A DNA stretch of 5,299 nucleotides. Origin: Candidatus Latescibacterota bacterium. Lineage in GTDB: Bacteria > Latescibacterota > MVCY01. Each line of letters begins with the position of its first letter. Position 1 is the stretch's first letter. The stretch spans positions 1-5,299 of the forward strand of contig DAOVPH010000119.1 in the NCBI GenBank assembly GCA_030629295.1, read 5' to 3'. Both the position numbers and the translations under genes were made by a program. The notes under the pieces are model-generated. The model was not told where the DNA came from. It made no database searches and saw only the letters and a list, made by a program, of their open reading frames with translations. This document shows positions 1-4,665 of the stretch, piece after piece.

Positions 1-147
1 CGGGAGCCGGTGCCGGTGGCGATTTTCTCTGCGGATATAAGTCCGGACGATATGTTGGCATTCACCGAAGCAGAGGCAGAGAAAGGAAGTTTGAAAATTG
101 AGAAAGGACACCAGTTAATTCAGCAATTTATCGGTTTGGAGGAATAG
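1..147 (+). CDS. apgM: C-terminal end of probable cofactor-independent phosphoglycerate mutase, archaeal type (5' partial)
   Basis: Frame 1 is open from the left edge to a TAG at 145-147, giving the last 48 residues of a protein. The segment PVPVAIFSADISPDDMLAF, followed by an E..A.KGSL.I.KGHQLIQQF pattern, resembles the C-terminus of ApgM-type 2,3-bisphosphoglycerate-independent phosphoglycerate mutases, which end in a PVPF.(I/L)YG-like strand, an F.E..A..G stretch and a G..LM..(F/L) helix. Known family members interconvert 3- and 2-phosphoglycerate in the cytosol. I also recall apgM-like genes lying next to homoserine dehydrogenase and aspartokinase genes in several bacteria, which fits the lysC that follows directly. 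The catalytic metal-binding residues lie upstream of the window, so the call rests on a short tail and on context. Another member of the alkaline-phosphatase-like superfamily is possible. Confidence 0.6.
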   Translation, partial: REPVPVAIFSADISPDDMLAFTEAEAEKGSLKIEKGHQLIQQFIGLEE

Positions 148-1359
148 ATGAGTCTGATAGTTCAAAAATACGGAGGCACTTCGGTGGCTACGCCTGAGCT
201 GATCAAAAGAACGGCCCTGCGAATTATCTCTATGAAGAAGAAGGGGCACGATGTAGTGGTGGTAATTTCTGCGATGGGTGACACCACCGACCAACTGTTT
301 AATTTAGCGACTAAAATCACCGACCGGCCCAGCGGACGGGAACTGGATATGTTAGTCTCCTCTGGGGAAAGGATAGCAATGGCCCTCTTGTCGATGGCCA
401 TAAACTCTATGGGATTTGCTGCTATTTCCTTTACTGGTTCCCAGAGTGGCATTGTGACCGACACCGTCCACACCAAGGCCAGGATTAAGGACATTCGCTC
501 CCACCGGGTTCAGGAGGAGTTGAACAAGGGGAAGATAGTTGTAATAGCAGGGTTTCAAGGGGTAAGCCCCGAACACGAGGTAACAACCCTGGGCAGAGGG
601 GGATCGGACACTACAGCAGTGGCGCTGGCTTACGCCCTGGGAGCTGAGCGGTGCGAGATTCTGACCGATGTCGATGGCATCTACACCGCTGACCCGCGGA
701 TTGTTCCCCGAGCAAGAAAATTGGATGTTATCTCTTACGATGAGATGCTTGAACTGGCCAGCTCCGGGGCCAGGGTGCTGCACACCCGCTCGGTTGAAAT
801 GGCCAAACAGTGTAGGGTACTGCTTCATGTTCGTTCCAGTTTCAACCAAAATCCAGGCACAATAGTAAAAGAAGAGGAGAAACAGATGGAAGAGCTTTTG
901 GTAAGAGGGATAGCCTACGACGATGGTGAGGCCAAGGTGACCATTCGGGAAGTTCCTGACCGTCCCGGGGTGGCGGCCAGAATATTCGGCGTCCTTGCCC
1001 AGGCTAATATCAATGTAGATATGATTATCCAGAATGTGAGCGACAGCGGCACCACCGATATGTCCTTCACTGTTCCTGAATCAGAACTGCTCCAGGCCTT
1101 GGGGTCTATTGAAAAATTGAGAAATGAGATGGAATTCAAAGATGTGGTAGCCGATAACGAGATCGCCAAGGTATCTGTTGTGGGACTGGGAATGCGCAGT
1201 CACTCCGGAGTGGCCGCCCAGATGTTCCAGGCCCTGGCAGAGAAAGGGATTAACATTGAAATGATCAGCACTTCGGAGATAAAAATCTCCTGCGTGGTGC
1301 GCAAATCTGAAGTAGAAGATGCAGTGAAGGCCCTACACAAAACCTTCGAACTGGAATAA
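148..1359 (+). CDS. lysC: Aspartokinase (aspartate kinase), alpha subunit
   Basis: This enzyme phosphorylates L-aspartate with ATP to give 4-phospho-L-aspartate, the first committed step toward lysine/diaminopimelate, threonine and methionine. The 403-residue product has the usual length of the monofunctional LysC class. An amino-acid-kinase domain covers roughly residues 1-240, with KYGGTSV at 7-13, SSGER at 71-75, TLGRGGSDTTA at 147-157 and TDVDGIYTADPR at 173-184. Two ACT domains follow at about 263-335 and 342-403; the NIN(V/I)(D/E)MI motif appears in both (287-293 and 368-373), typical of feedback-regulated enzymes. The ATG directly follows the stop of the preceding gene, and its ribosome-binding site GGAGGA (138-143) lies inside that gene, so translation is probably coupled. 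asd follows 22 bases after the stop. The effector (lysine, threonine or both) cannot be read from the sequence. An internal start is listed separately. Confidence 0.97.
   Translation: MSLIVQKYGGTSVATPELIKRTALRIISMKKKGHDVVVVISAMGDTTDQLFNLATKITDRPSGRELDMLVSSGERIAMALLSMAINSMGFAAISFTGSQSGIVTDTVHTKARIKDIRSHRVQEELNKGKIVVIAGFQGVSPEHEVTTLGRGGSDTTAVALAYALGAERCEILTDVDGIYTADPRIVPRARKLDVISYDEMLELASSGARVLHTRSVEMAKQCRVLLHVRSSFNQNPGTIVKEEEKQMEELLVRGIAYDDGEAKVTIREVPDRPGVAARIFGVLAQANINVDMIIQNVSDSGTTDMSFTVPESELLQALGSIEKLRNEMEFKDVVADNEIAKVSVVGLGMRSHSGVAAQMFQALAEKGINIEMISTSEIKISCVVRKSEVEDAVKALHKTFELE
874..879 (+). promoter_or_regulatory. Internal ribosome-binding site within lysC
   Basis: GAGGAG lies inside the lysC reading frame, six bases before an in-frame ATG at 886-888. 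Strength and spacing are as good as for the separate genes in this window. The position, in the linker between the kinase domain and the first ACT domain, is where a beta-subunit start would be expected. The purine-rich KEEEK codons could produce such a sequence by chance. Confidence 0.6.
886..1359 (+). CDS. lysC: Probable aspartokinase beta (regulatory) subunit from an internal start in lysC
   Basis: An in-frame ATG at codon 247 of lysC, preceded by GAGGAG at optimal distance, would yield a 157-residue protein containing only the two ACT domains. In Bacillus subtilis aspartokinase II and in Corynebacterium glutamicum LysC, an in-frame internal start near codon 246-250 produces a beta subunit that joins alpha in an alpha2beta2 enzyme and helps bind the feedback inhibitor. 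The residue number, domain boundary and ribosome-binding site here all match that arrangement. Seen directly: the ATG, the Shine-Dalgarno and the domain break. Inferred: that it is used. The alternative is a simple homo-oligomeric enzyme with a chance internal start. Confidence 0.6.
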   Translation: MEELLVRGIAYDDGEAKVTIREVPDRPGVAARIFGVLAQANINVDMIIQNVSDSGTTDMSFTVPESELLQALGSIEKLRNEMEFKDVVADNEIAKVSVVGLGMRSHSGVAAQMFQALAEKGINIEMISTSEIKISCVVRKSEVEDAVKALHKTFELE

Positions 1360-1381
1360 ACCGACAGGAGGTTACAGAAAT

Positions 1382-2383
1382 ATGGTGTATAATGTGGCTA
1401 TCGTTGGTGCAACCGGAGCCGTCGGGCAGGTGATGAGGCAGATCCTGGAAGAAAGAGATTTCCCCGTGGCCAGATTGAGACTGTTGGCCTCTGCTCGCTC
1501 GTTAGGGAAAAGGCTCCTTTTTAAAGGAGAAGAGATCCCCGTGGAAGAACTGAAGGAGAGTTCTTTTCAGGGGATTGATATTGTACTCTCCTCAGCAGGC
1601 AGTGCAATAAGCCGTTGGTTTGTCCCCTATGCGGTGAAGGCTGGAGCGGTGGTGATTGACAACACCAGTGCCTTCAGGATGGACCCGGAGACGCCGCTGG
1701 TGGTGCCGGAAGTGAACCCAGAGGAGATCAAGAGACACAAGGGGATCATCGCCAATCCCAACTGCTCCACTATTCAACTGGTGGTAGTGCTGAGGCCCTT
1801 GCACGATGCAGCTGGGGTCAAACGGGCGGTGATTTCCACCTACCAGGCGGTCTCTGGTGCTGGACTCAAGGCCAGTTTTGAACTGAAGACACAATCGCAG
1901 GCTGTGCTAAATGGTAAAAAGGCAGAAAATGAGGTGTTTCCTCATCAGATTGCGTTTAATGTGCTGCCTCAGATTCCCCAGAAAAACGCCTTTGGCCCCG
2001 ATGGCTACACCGAGGAAGAAACAAAGATGATTAACGAGACCAAGAAGATAATGGGAGACCAATCCATCGAACTCACGGCCACCTGCGTGCGGGTGCCGGT
2101 GTTTGTGGCTCACTCGGAGGCGGTGAACATAGAAACCCATAGAAAACTCACCGCCCAGCAGGCCAGAGAGATCCTTGCCGCTGCTCCCGGGGTGACCGTT
2201 CTGGACGACCCTGGCCGTCAGCTTTATCCCCTGGCTGTCGAGGCAGAGGGTAAAGACGATACCTTTGTGGGACGGATACGGGAGGATCTCTCCACCGAAA
2301 ACGGTCTGGCTCTGTGGATTGTCTCTGATAATCTGCGTAAAGGAGCAGCATTGAATGCCGTTCAGATAGCTGAGCTTATATAA
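1382..2383 (+). CDS. asd: Aspartate-semialdehyde dehydrogenase
   Basis: Asd reduces 4-phospho-L-aspartate with NADPH to L-aspartate 4-semialdehyde, releasing phosphate; it uses the product of the preceding lysC. The 333-residue protein is normal length for the family. An N-terminal Rossmann segment has GATGAVG at 9-15. The catalytic cysteine is Cys128 in NPNCST (125-130). Gln155 in TYQAVSGAG, Arg237 in CVRVPV and His244 in VAHSEAVN match the conserved substrate-binding and acid/base positions, and SAFRM (96-100) carries the phosphate-binding arginine. The C-terminus ends with the usual DNLRKGAALNAVQIAE helix. The start is fixed by AGGAGGT (1366-1372), nine bases before the ATG. It is almost certainly cotranscribed with lysC and is the last gene of that operon here, because an AT-rich gap with a new promoter follows. 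A perfect 12-bp palindrome, GCTTATATAAGC (2374-2385), overlaps its stop codon. Confidence 0.97.
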   Translation: MVYNVAIVGATGAVGQVMRQILEERDFPVARLRLLASARSLGKRLLFKGEEIPVEELKESSFQGIDIVLSSAGSAISRWFVPYAVKAGAVVIDNTSAFRMDPETPLVVPEVNPEEIKRHKGIIANPNCSTIQLVVVLRPLHDAAGVKRAVISTYQAVSGAGLKASFELKTQSQAVLNGKKAENEVFPHQIAFNVLPQIPQKNAFGPDGYTEEETKMINETKKIMGDQSIELTATCVRVPVFVAHSEAVNIETHRKLTAQQAREILAAAPGVTVLDDPGRQLYPLAVEAEGKDDTFVGRIREDLSTENGLALWIVSDNLRKGAALNAVQIAELI

Positions 2384-2401
2384 GCAACTGTTTAATAGAG
2401 C

Positions 2402-2446
2402 AATATCTTATTTCTTGATTTAAGATGAATATTTTTTGCATTTTTT
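2402..2446 (+). terminator. Possible weak rho-independent terminator after asd
   Basis: ATCTTA (2405-2410) pairs with TAAGAT (2421-2426) around a 10-base loop; outer AAT/ATT pairing (2402-2404 with 2431-2433) is possible across a small bulge. Two runs of six T follow at 2432-2437 and 2441-2446. The stem is nearly all A-T and so weak, but the position 20 bases after the asd stop and the T-tracts suit termination of the lysC-asd transcript. The same AT-rich DNA could equally act as an UP element for the promoter that begins at 2459. Confidence 0.35.
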
Positions 2447-2458
2447 GATAGATTTTAC

Positions 2459-2487
2459 TTGACATCTTTCCCCTTCTGTTTTATCTT
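2459..2487 (+). promoter_or_regulatory. Sigma70-type promoter for the HU/IHF-family gene
   Basis: A perfect -35 hexamer TTGACA (2459-2464) is separated by 17 bases from TATCTT (2482-2487), which matches four of six -10 positions including the key first A and last T. T-rich tracts at 2432-2446 sit just upstream, where an UP element would lie. Transcription would start near 2494, giving an untranslated leader of about 250 bases before the ATG at 2748. This is the best promoter match I find in the gap. Confidence 0.65.
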
Positions 2488-2651
2488 AAGCTAAAGTAGT
2501 TTTTGAGGCTTCGGAAGTATTGAAGAATAAGCAAGGATTTTCCCCTTTGGAAAAAGCTTTACCTTTTGTGGAGGAAAGTGATTTCAAGATATGGAGGTCT
2601 GGCAAAGAATATCGAAGAGACAACATAAGAGCAACCAGAATTTCTAAAAAC

Positions 2652-2669
2652 AGGAGGGAAATCATGTAG
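2652..2669 (+). promoter_or_regulatory. Strong Shine-Dalgarno followed by an AUG-UAG start-stop pair
   Basis: AGGAGG (2652-2657) is spaced six bases from ATG (2664-2666), which is followed at once by TAG (2667-2669). A ribosome initiating here would terminate after one codon. A GTG overlapping the TAG (2669-2671) opens another frame that runs into the HU gene out of phase, but its product looks like no known protein. The element could hold or recycle ribosomes ahead of the HU start, or be chance. Confidence 0.35.
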
Positions 2670-2676
2670 TGGTTTT

Positions 2677-2684
2677 AAGGAGGT
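2677..2684 (+). promoter_or_regulatory. Orphan Shine-Dalgarno sequence in the HU leader
   Basis: AAGGAGGT is identical to the eight-base HU ribosome-binding site at 2735-2742 but has no ATG, GTG or TTG at normal distance; GTATCG follows instead. It could act as a ribosome standby site or a competitor for anti-Shine-Dalgarno pairing. It overlaps a TATAAT (2684-2689) that has no recognisable -35 element at a proper distance. Confidence 0.3.
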
Positions 2685-2747
2685 ATAATCGTATCGGAGA
2701 ATGGTCTGATGGTAAGCCGCTAAATAGTTTGTTAAAGGAGGTTGTAA

Positions 2748-3041
2748 ATGACTACTACCAAGAAGGATTTGACTCAAAGAGTGAGTGCTATCGCCGGCAG
2801 AAAAAAGAGCGATGTTGCCCCGGTAGTGGACGCATTATTCACTGCCATGCGGGAGACTATGTGTGATGGTAATCGGATTGAGATCAGAGGCTTTGGCGTC
2901 TTTGAGGTGAAGAAGACCAAACCCAAACCGGCAGCAAGAAATCCCAGAACTGGTGAGATTATTTATGTTCCTGCCCGGAGAAAGACCCATTTCAAACCGG
3001 GGAAACTCCTTAAAGAGGTTCTTCACCAGCCACTAGAATAA
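2748..3041 (+). CDS. HU/IHF-family DNA-binding protein
   Basis: HU/IHF proteins are small basic dimers that bend and compact DNA in the nucleoid. The 97-residue product is the normal family length. Residues 1-45 form the helical dimerisation part, and GFGVF (48-52) is the family signature. The DNA-binding beta arm covers about 55-77 with RNPRTGE (64-70), including the proline (Pro66) that intercalates between base pairs in known structures. The C-terminus HFKPGK (81-86) followed by LLKE is also typical. HFKPGK is somewhat closer to IHF, but HU and IHF subunits cannot be separated safely here, so no symbol is given. The start is fixed by AAGGAGGT (2735-2742), five bases before the ATG. It appears monocistronic: its own promoter and long leader lie upstream and a hairpin terminator follows. 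Confidence 0.95.
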   Translation: MTTTKKDLTQRVSAIAGRKKSDVAPVVDALFTAMRETMCDGNRIEIRGFGVFEVKKTKPKPAARNPRTGEIIYVPARRKTHFKPGKLLKEVLHQPLE

Positions 3042-3072
3042 CTTCATCAAGAATAGGACGACTCCTGTTTTG

Positions 3073-3109
3073 AGAAGGTGCACTCACAACTCCAGGGTGC
3101 ACCTTCTTT
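3073..3109 (+). terminator. Rho-independent terminator of the HU/IHF-family gene
   Basis: AGAAGGTGCAC (3073-3083) pairs perfectly with GTGCACCTTCT (3097-3107) over 11 bp around a 13-base loop, starting 32 bases after the stop codon. The downstream tract is T-rich but interrupted by C (TTCTTTCTAT), so termination may be incomplete. There is no matching T-tract for the opposite strand. Confidence 0.75.
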
Positions 3110-3185
3110 CTATCGACACTCGCTCCTGTAATTGATAGCCTTTGATAAAGCGAAAACTACTGAGTCAATGTCCGGACGTTCGTAG

Positions 3186-3205
3186 AGTTAGATTTTTGAC
3201 TAACT
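3186..3205. repeat. Inverted repeat upstream of the oxidoreductase promoter
   Basis: AGTTAG (3186-3191) and CTAACT (3200-3205) form a 6-bp inverted repeat with an 8-base spacer, ending 20 bases before the -35 element. It could be a regulator-binding site or a minor hairpin. The short arms make chance plausible. I see no gene or RNA in the rest of 3108-3225. Confidence 0.25.
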
Positions 3206-3208
3206 TCC

Positions 3209-3265
3209 TGAGACTACAAAAATGCTTGCTTCCTGGGAGAGAGTTTGTTATATTATGTAGTTTCA
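3209..3265. repeat. Imperfect inverted repeat bracketing the oxidoreductase promoter
   Basis: TGAGACTACA (3209-3218) and TGTAGTTTCA (3256-3265) are complementary at nine of ten positions, with a G-T at the tenth. They flank the -35 and -10 elements, and the right arm covers the expected transcription start. A related AAACTAC occurs further upstream at 3154-3160. The arrangement resembles paired operator half-sites, but no specific regulator can be named. Confidence 0.3.
3226..3254 (+). promoter_or_regulatory. Probable promoter of the 2-oxoacid oxidoreductase operon
   Basis: TATATT (3249-3254) matches five of six -10 positions and is preceded by TG one base upstream (3246-3247), an extended -10. 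TTGCTT (3226-3231) gives a weak -35 at a 17-base spacing. Transcription would start near 3261, giving a leader of about 36 bases before the ferredoxin ATG at 3297. Its place after the HU terminator and ahead of a new operon supports the call. Confidence 0.6.
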
Positions 3266-3296
3266 AAGGAAAATCGGAAGACCTAAGGGTATAGAG

Positions 3297-3497
3297 ATGG
3301 GCATCTGCATAAACAAAGAATGGTGCAAAGGTTGTGGGCTTTGCGTCGCTTTCTGTCCATTAGAATTGATCTCTATTTCTACAGAGCTTAACTCCAAGGG
3401 ATACCATCCAGCGGTGGTGGACGATGAGAGTGCGTGCCACGGCTGTCAGAATTGCGCACTGGTCTGTCCTGATCTGGCAATTACCATTGAGCAGTAA
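3297..3497 (+). CDS. 2[4Fe-4S] ferredoxin-type delta subunit of 2-oxoacid:ferredoxin oxidoreductase (VorD/KorD-like)
   Basis: The 66-residue protein carries two cysteine motifs typical of bacterial ferredoxins: Cys10, 13, 16 and 20 followed by Pro, and Cys47, 50, 53 and 57 followed by Pro. Each should ligate a [4Fe-4S] cluster, partly by cross-over between motifs. About 26 residues separate the motifs. An additional Cys4 falls outside them. Because it immediately precedes the alpha subunit (14 bases between stop and start), it most likely passes electrons from the catalytic subunits to external ferredoxin, as the delta subunit of Vor/Kor-type enzymes does. The ATG is preceded by only a modest ribosome-binding site, AAGGG (3285-3289), seven bases away. 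Its TAA overlaps the Shine-Dalgarno of the next gene. Whether it stays in the complex or acts as a free ferredoxin cannot be told. Confidence 0.88.
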   Translation: MGICINKEWCKGCGLCVAFCPLELISISTELNSKGYHPAVVDDESACHGCQNCALVCPDLAITIEQ

Positions 3498-3514
3498 AGG
3501 AGGGAAGTTTTTTG
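3496..3514 (+). promoter_or_regulatory. Ribosome-binding site defining a TTG start for the alpha subunit gene
   Basis: AAAGGAGG (3496-3503), overlapping the ferredoxin stop codon, lies eight bases before TTG (3512-3514). The first in-frame ATG (3530) would remove six residues and lie 26 bases from this site. Spacing and the family-like N-terminus (a short strand, then LMRGN.A.AEAA) both favour TTG. Confidence 0.8.
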
Positions 3515-4558
3515 GACAAGAGAGTATTAATGAGGGGCAACGACGCGATTGCTGAGGCAGCGATTCGTTCAGGCTGTCGTTATTATTTCGGATATCCCAT
3601 AACGCCCCAGAATGAGCTTACTGCCTATATGGCCAAGAGGATGCCAGAGGTGGGAGGGACATTTATCCAGGCAGAGAGCGAGATCGCAGCTATAAATATG
3701 GTCTACGGTGCTGCCTCTGCTGGCCAGCGGGCAATGACCTCCTCTTCGGGTCCGGGCATCAGTCTAAAACAGGAGGGTATCTCCTACTTAGCCGGCGCAG
3801 AACTGCCCTGCTTTTACGCCAGTGTTGTCCGAGGGGGACCCGGATTGGGGAATATCGCCCCGGCACAGTCGGACTACTTCCAGGCTACCAGAGGCGGAGG
3901 ACACGGTGACTACCGGGTGATCGTACTTGCCCCCAACAGTGTTCAGGAGATGGCTGACCTCACTATGTTAGGATTTCACCTGGCCGACAAATACCGCAAC
4001 CCGGCTATGGTTTTGGCTGATGCTATCCTGGGACAAATGCTTGAGCCTATGGAATTTAAAACGCCCCACTCCTCTCCTCTACCCCCCAAGGATTGGGCGG
4101 TGGGAAATATGGAAGCCCGTCCCCCTCGGCTGATCACTTCTCTATTTCTGGGAGAGGGCAAACTGGAGAAGCACAATCTGGAGCTTAAGGAGAAGTACGA
4201 GAAAATCCAGGCCGAAGAGGTGCGCTGGGACGGTTTTATGCTGGACGATACCCAAGTCGCCCTCGTTGCGTACGGCACTTGTGCTCGTATAGCCCGAGGG
4301 GCAGTTATCCAGGGACGAGCCCAGGGTGTAAAAATCGGACTTTGCCGTCCCATCACCCTCTGGCCCTTTCCCTCTGAATTTGTAGGTCAGCTTTCAAAGG
4401 ATGTGAGAAACATCCTGGTGGTAGAGATGAGCTTGGGACAGATGGTTGAGGATGTCAGGCTAGCGGTGAACGGCAGGTGTGAGATTCAGTTCTATGGCAG
4501 GACGGGTGGGGGGATTCCCACCGTAGAGGAAATACTGAAAAGGGTGAACCGACTTTAG
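3512..4558 (+). CDS. vorB: 2-oxoacid:ferredoxin oxidoreductase alpha subunit, VorB/KorA type
   Basis: The 348-residue product closely fits the VorB family (3-methyl-2-oxobutanoate, i.e. 2-ketoisovalerate, dehydrogenase subunit), whose members are about 350 residues. Residues 1-180 form the pyrimidine-binding domain: LMRGN.AIAEAAI at 6-18, GYPITPQNE at 27-35, QAESE at 53-57, TSSSGPG at 76-82 and RGGPGLGN at 107-114. A charged linker (about 183-247) precedes domain II (about 248-348), with VAYGT at 252-256, RPITLWPFP at 279-287 and FYGRTGG at 327-333. With the beta subunit it binds thiamine diphosphate and oxidatively decarboxylates a 2-oxoacid to acyl-CoA, reducing ferredoxin; the reverse, CO2-fixing reaction is possible. 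The gamma domain is not fused here, so a separate gamma gene is expected. Substrate preference (branched-chain, 2-oxoglutarate or other) cannot be settled from sequence alone; korA is an alternative name. Confidence 0.92.
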   Translation: MDKRVLMRGNDAIAEAAIRSGCRYYFGYPITPQNELTAYMAKRMPEVGGTFIQAESEIAAINMVYGAASAGQRAMTSSSGPGISLKQEGISYLAGAELPCFYASVVRGGPGLGNIAPAQSDYFQATRGGGHGDYRVIVLAPNSVQEMADLTMLGFHLADKYRNPAMVLADAILGQMLEPMEFKTPHSSPLPPKDWAVGNMEARPPRLITSLFLGEGKLEKHNLELKEKYEKIQAEEVRWDGFMLDDTQVALVAYGTCARIARGAVIQGRAQGVKIGLCRPITLWPFPSEFVGQLSKDVRNILVVEMSLGQMVEDVRLAVNGRCEIQFYGRTGGGIPTVEEILKRVNRL

Positions 4559-4603
4559 GCATTGATGTAGACAGATTTAGACAGAATCTGTTTAAATCAA
4601 TGC
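4559..4603 (+). other. Long stem-loop between the alpha and beta subunit genes
   Basis: Starting at the base after the vorB stop, GCATTGAT (4559-4566) pairs perfectly with ATCAATGC (4596-4603). After one G/A mismatch, 4568-4577 pairs with 4585-4594, including one G-U pair, around a seven-base loop (TAGACAG, 4578-4584). That is about 18 base pairs. No good T-tract follows immediately; a short GTTTTATT occurs at 4611-4618. In the middle of an operon this could be a partial terminator, an RNase processing site or an mRNA stabiliser that sets alpha/beta stoichiometry. Confidence 0.65.
4568..4585 (+). repeat. Tandem TAGACAGA direct repeat in the hairpin
   Basis: TAGACAGA occurs at 4568-4575 and again at 4578-4585, a 10-base period. 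A near copy lies in inverted orientation as TCTGTTTA (4587-4594, with the T at 4587 replaced in the motif's outer position). The second direct copy spans the hairpin loop. It may be a by-product of the inverted repeat's origin or a protein-binding site with one-turn spacing. Confidence 0.4.
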
Positions 4604-4665
4604 AACAAGAGTTTTATTAGGATGTTACGATGATATCACTGTAGATGGAGAGTACGGAGAAACCA

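Larger units (their letters stand above)
2488..2747 (+). other. Long 5' leader of the HU/IHF-family gene
   Basis: No convincing gene lies in this 260-base stretch. Visible elements are: a short hairpin TTTTCC/GGAAAA (2538-2543 with 2549-2554, 5-base loop); GGAGGA at 2570-2575; an 18-codon basic open frame from ATG 2591 to TAA 2645-2647 with no well-spaced ribosome-binding site; AGGAGG at 2652-2657 followed by ATG-TAG; AAGGAGGT at 2677-2684 with no start codon after it; and the true AAGGAGGT at 2735-2742, five bases before the HU ATG. No known riboswitch class is recognisable by eye. The repeated Shine-Dalgarno-like sequences suggest either post-transcriptional control or remnants of an older gene start. 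Confidence 0.5.

Noticed and set aside
352..849. 165-codon open frame on the minus strand inside lysC
   Set aside because: It lies antisense to a clearly conserved aspartokinase domain, has no ribosome-binding site that stands out, and its translation is not recognisable as a protein.
2374..2385. Perfect 12-bp palindrome over the asd stop codon (GCTTATATAAGC)
   Set aside because: It has no loop for an RNA hairpin, half of it is coding, and AT-rich palindromes of this size are not rare; noted under asd only.
2591..2647. 18-codon basic open frame in the HU leader (ATG 2591, TAA 2645)
   Set aside because: The nearest Shine-Dalgarno (2570-2575) is 15 bases away, and so short a frame is expected by chance; kept only as a note within the leader.
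2684..2689. Perfect TATAAT that could be a second HU promoter
   Set aside because: No -35-like hexamer lies 16-18 bases upstream (about 2660-2667), and the sequence overlaps an AAGGAGGT; the 2459-2487 promoter is better.
2669..2866. 65-codon open frame starting with GTG in the HU leader and overlapping the HU gene out of frame
   Set aside because: Its second half is the HU gene read in another frame, the product resembles no known protein, and the HU frame has far stronger support.
3196..3201. TTGACT as a -35 element for the ferredoxin operon
   Set aside because: No reasonable -10 hexamer lies 16-18 bases downstream; TTGCTT with the extended -10 at 3246-3254 fits better.
3108..3225. Possible small RNA or tRNA between the HU terminator and the next promoter
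   Set aside because: No cloverleaf, no promoter-terminator pair and no recognisable RNA motif are visible there.
3976..4356. 126-codon open frame on the minus strand inside vorB
   Set aside because: It is antisense to a strongly conserved coding sequence, and its low-complexity composition is what the opposite strand would produce.
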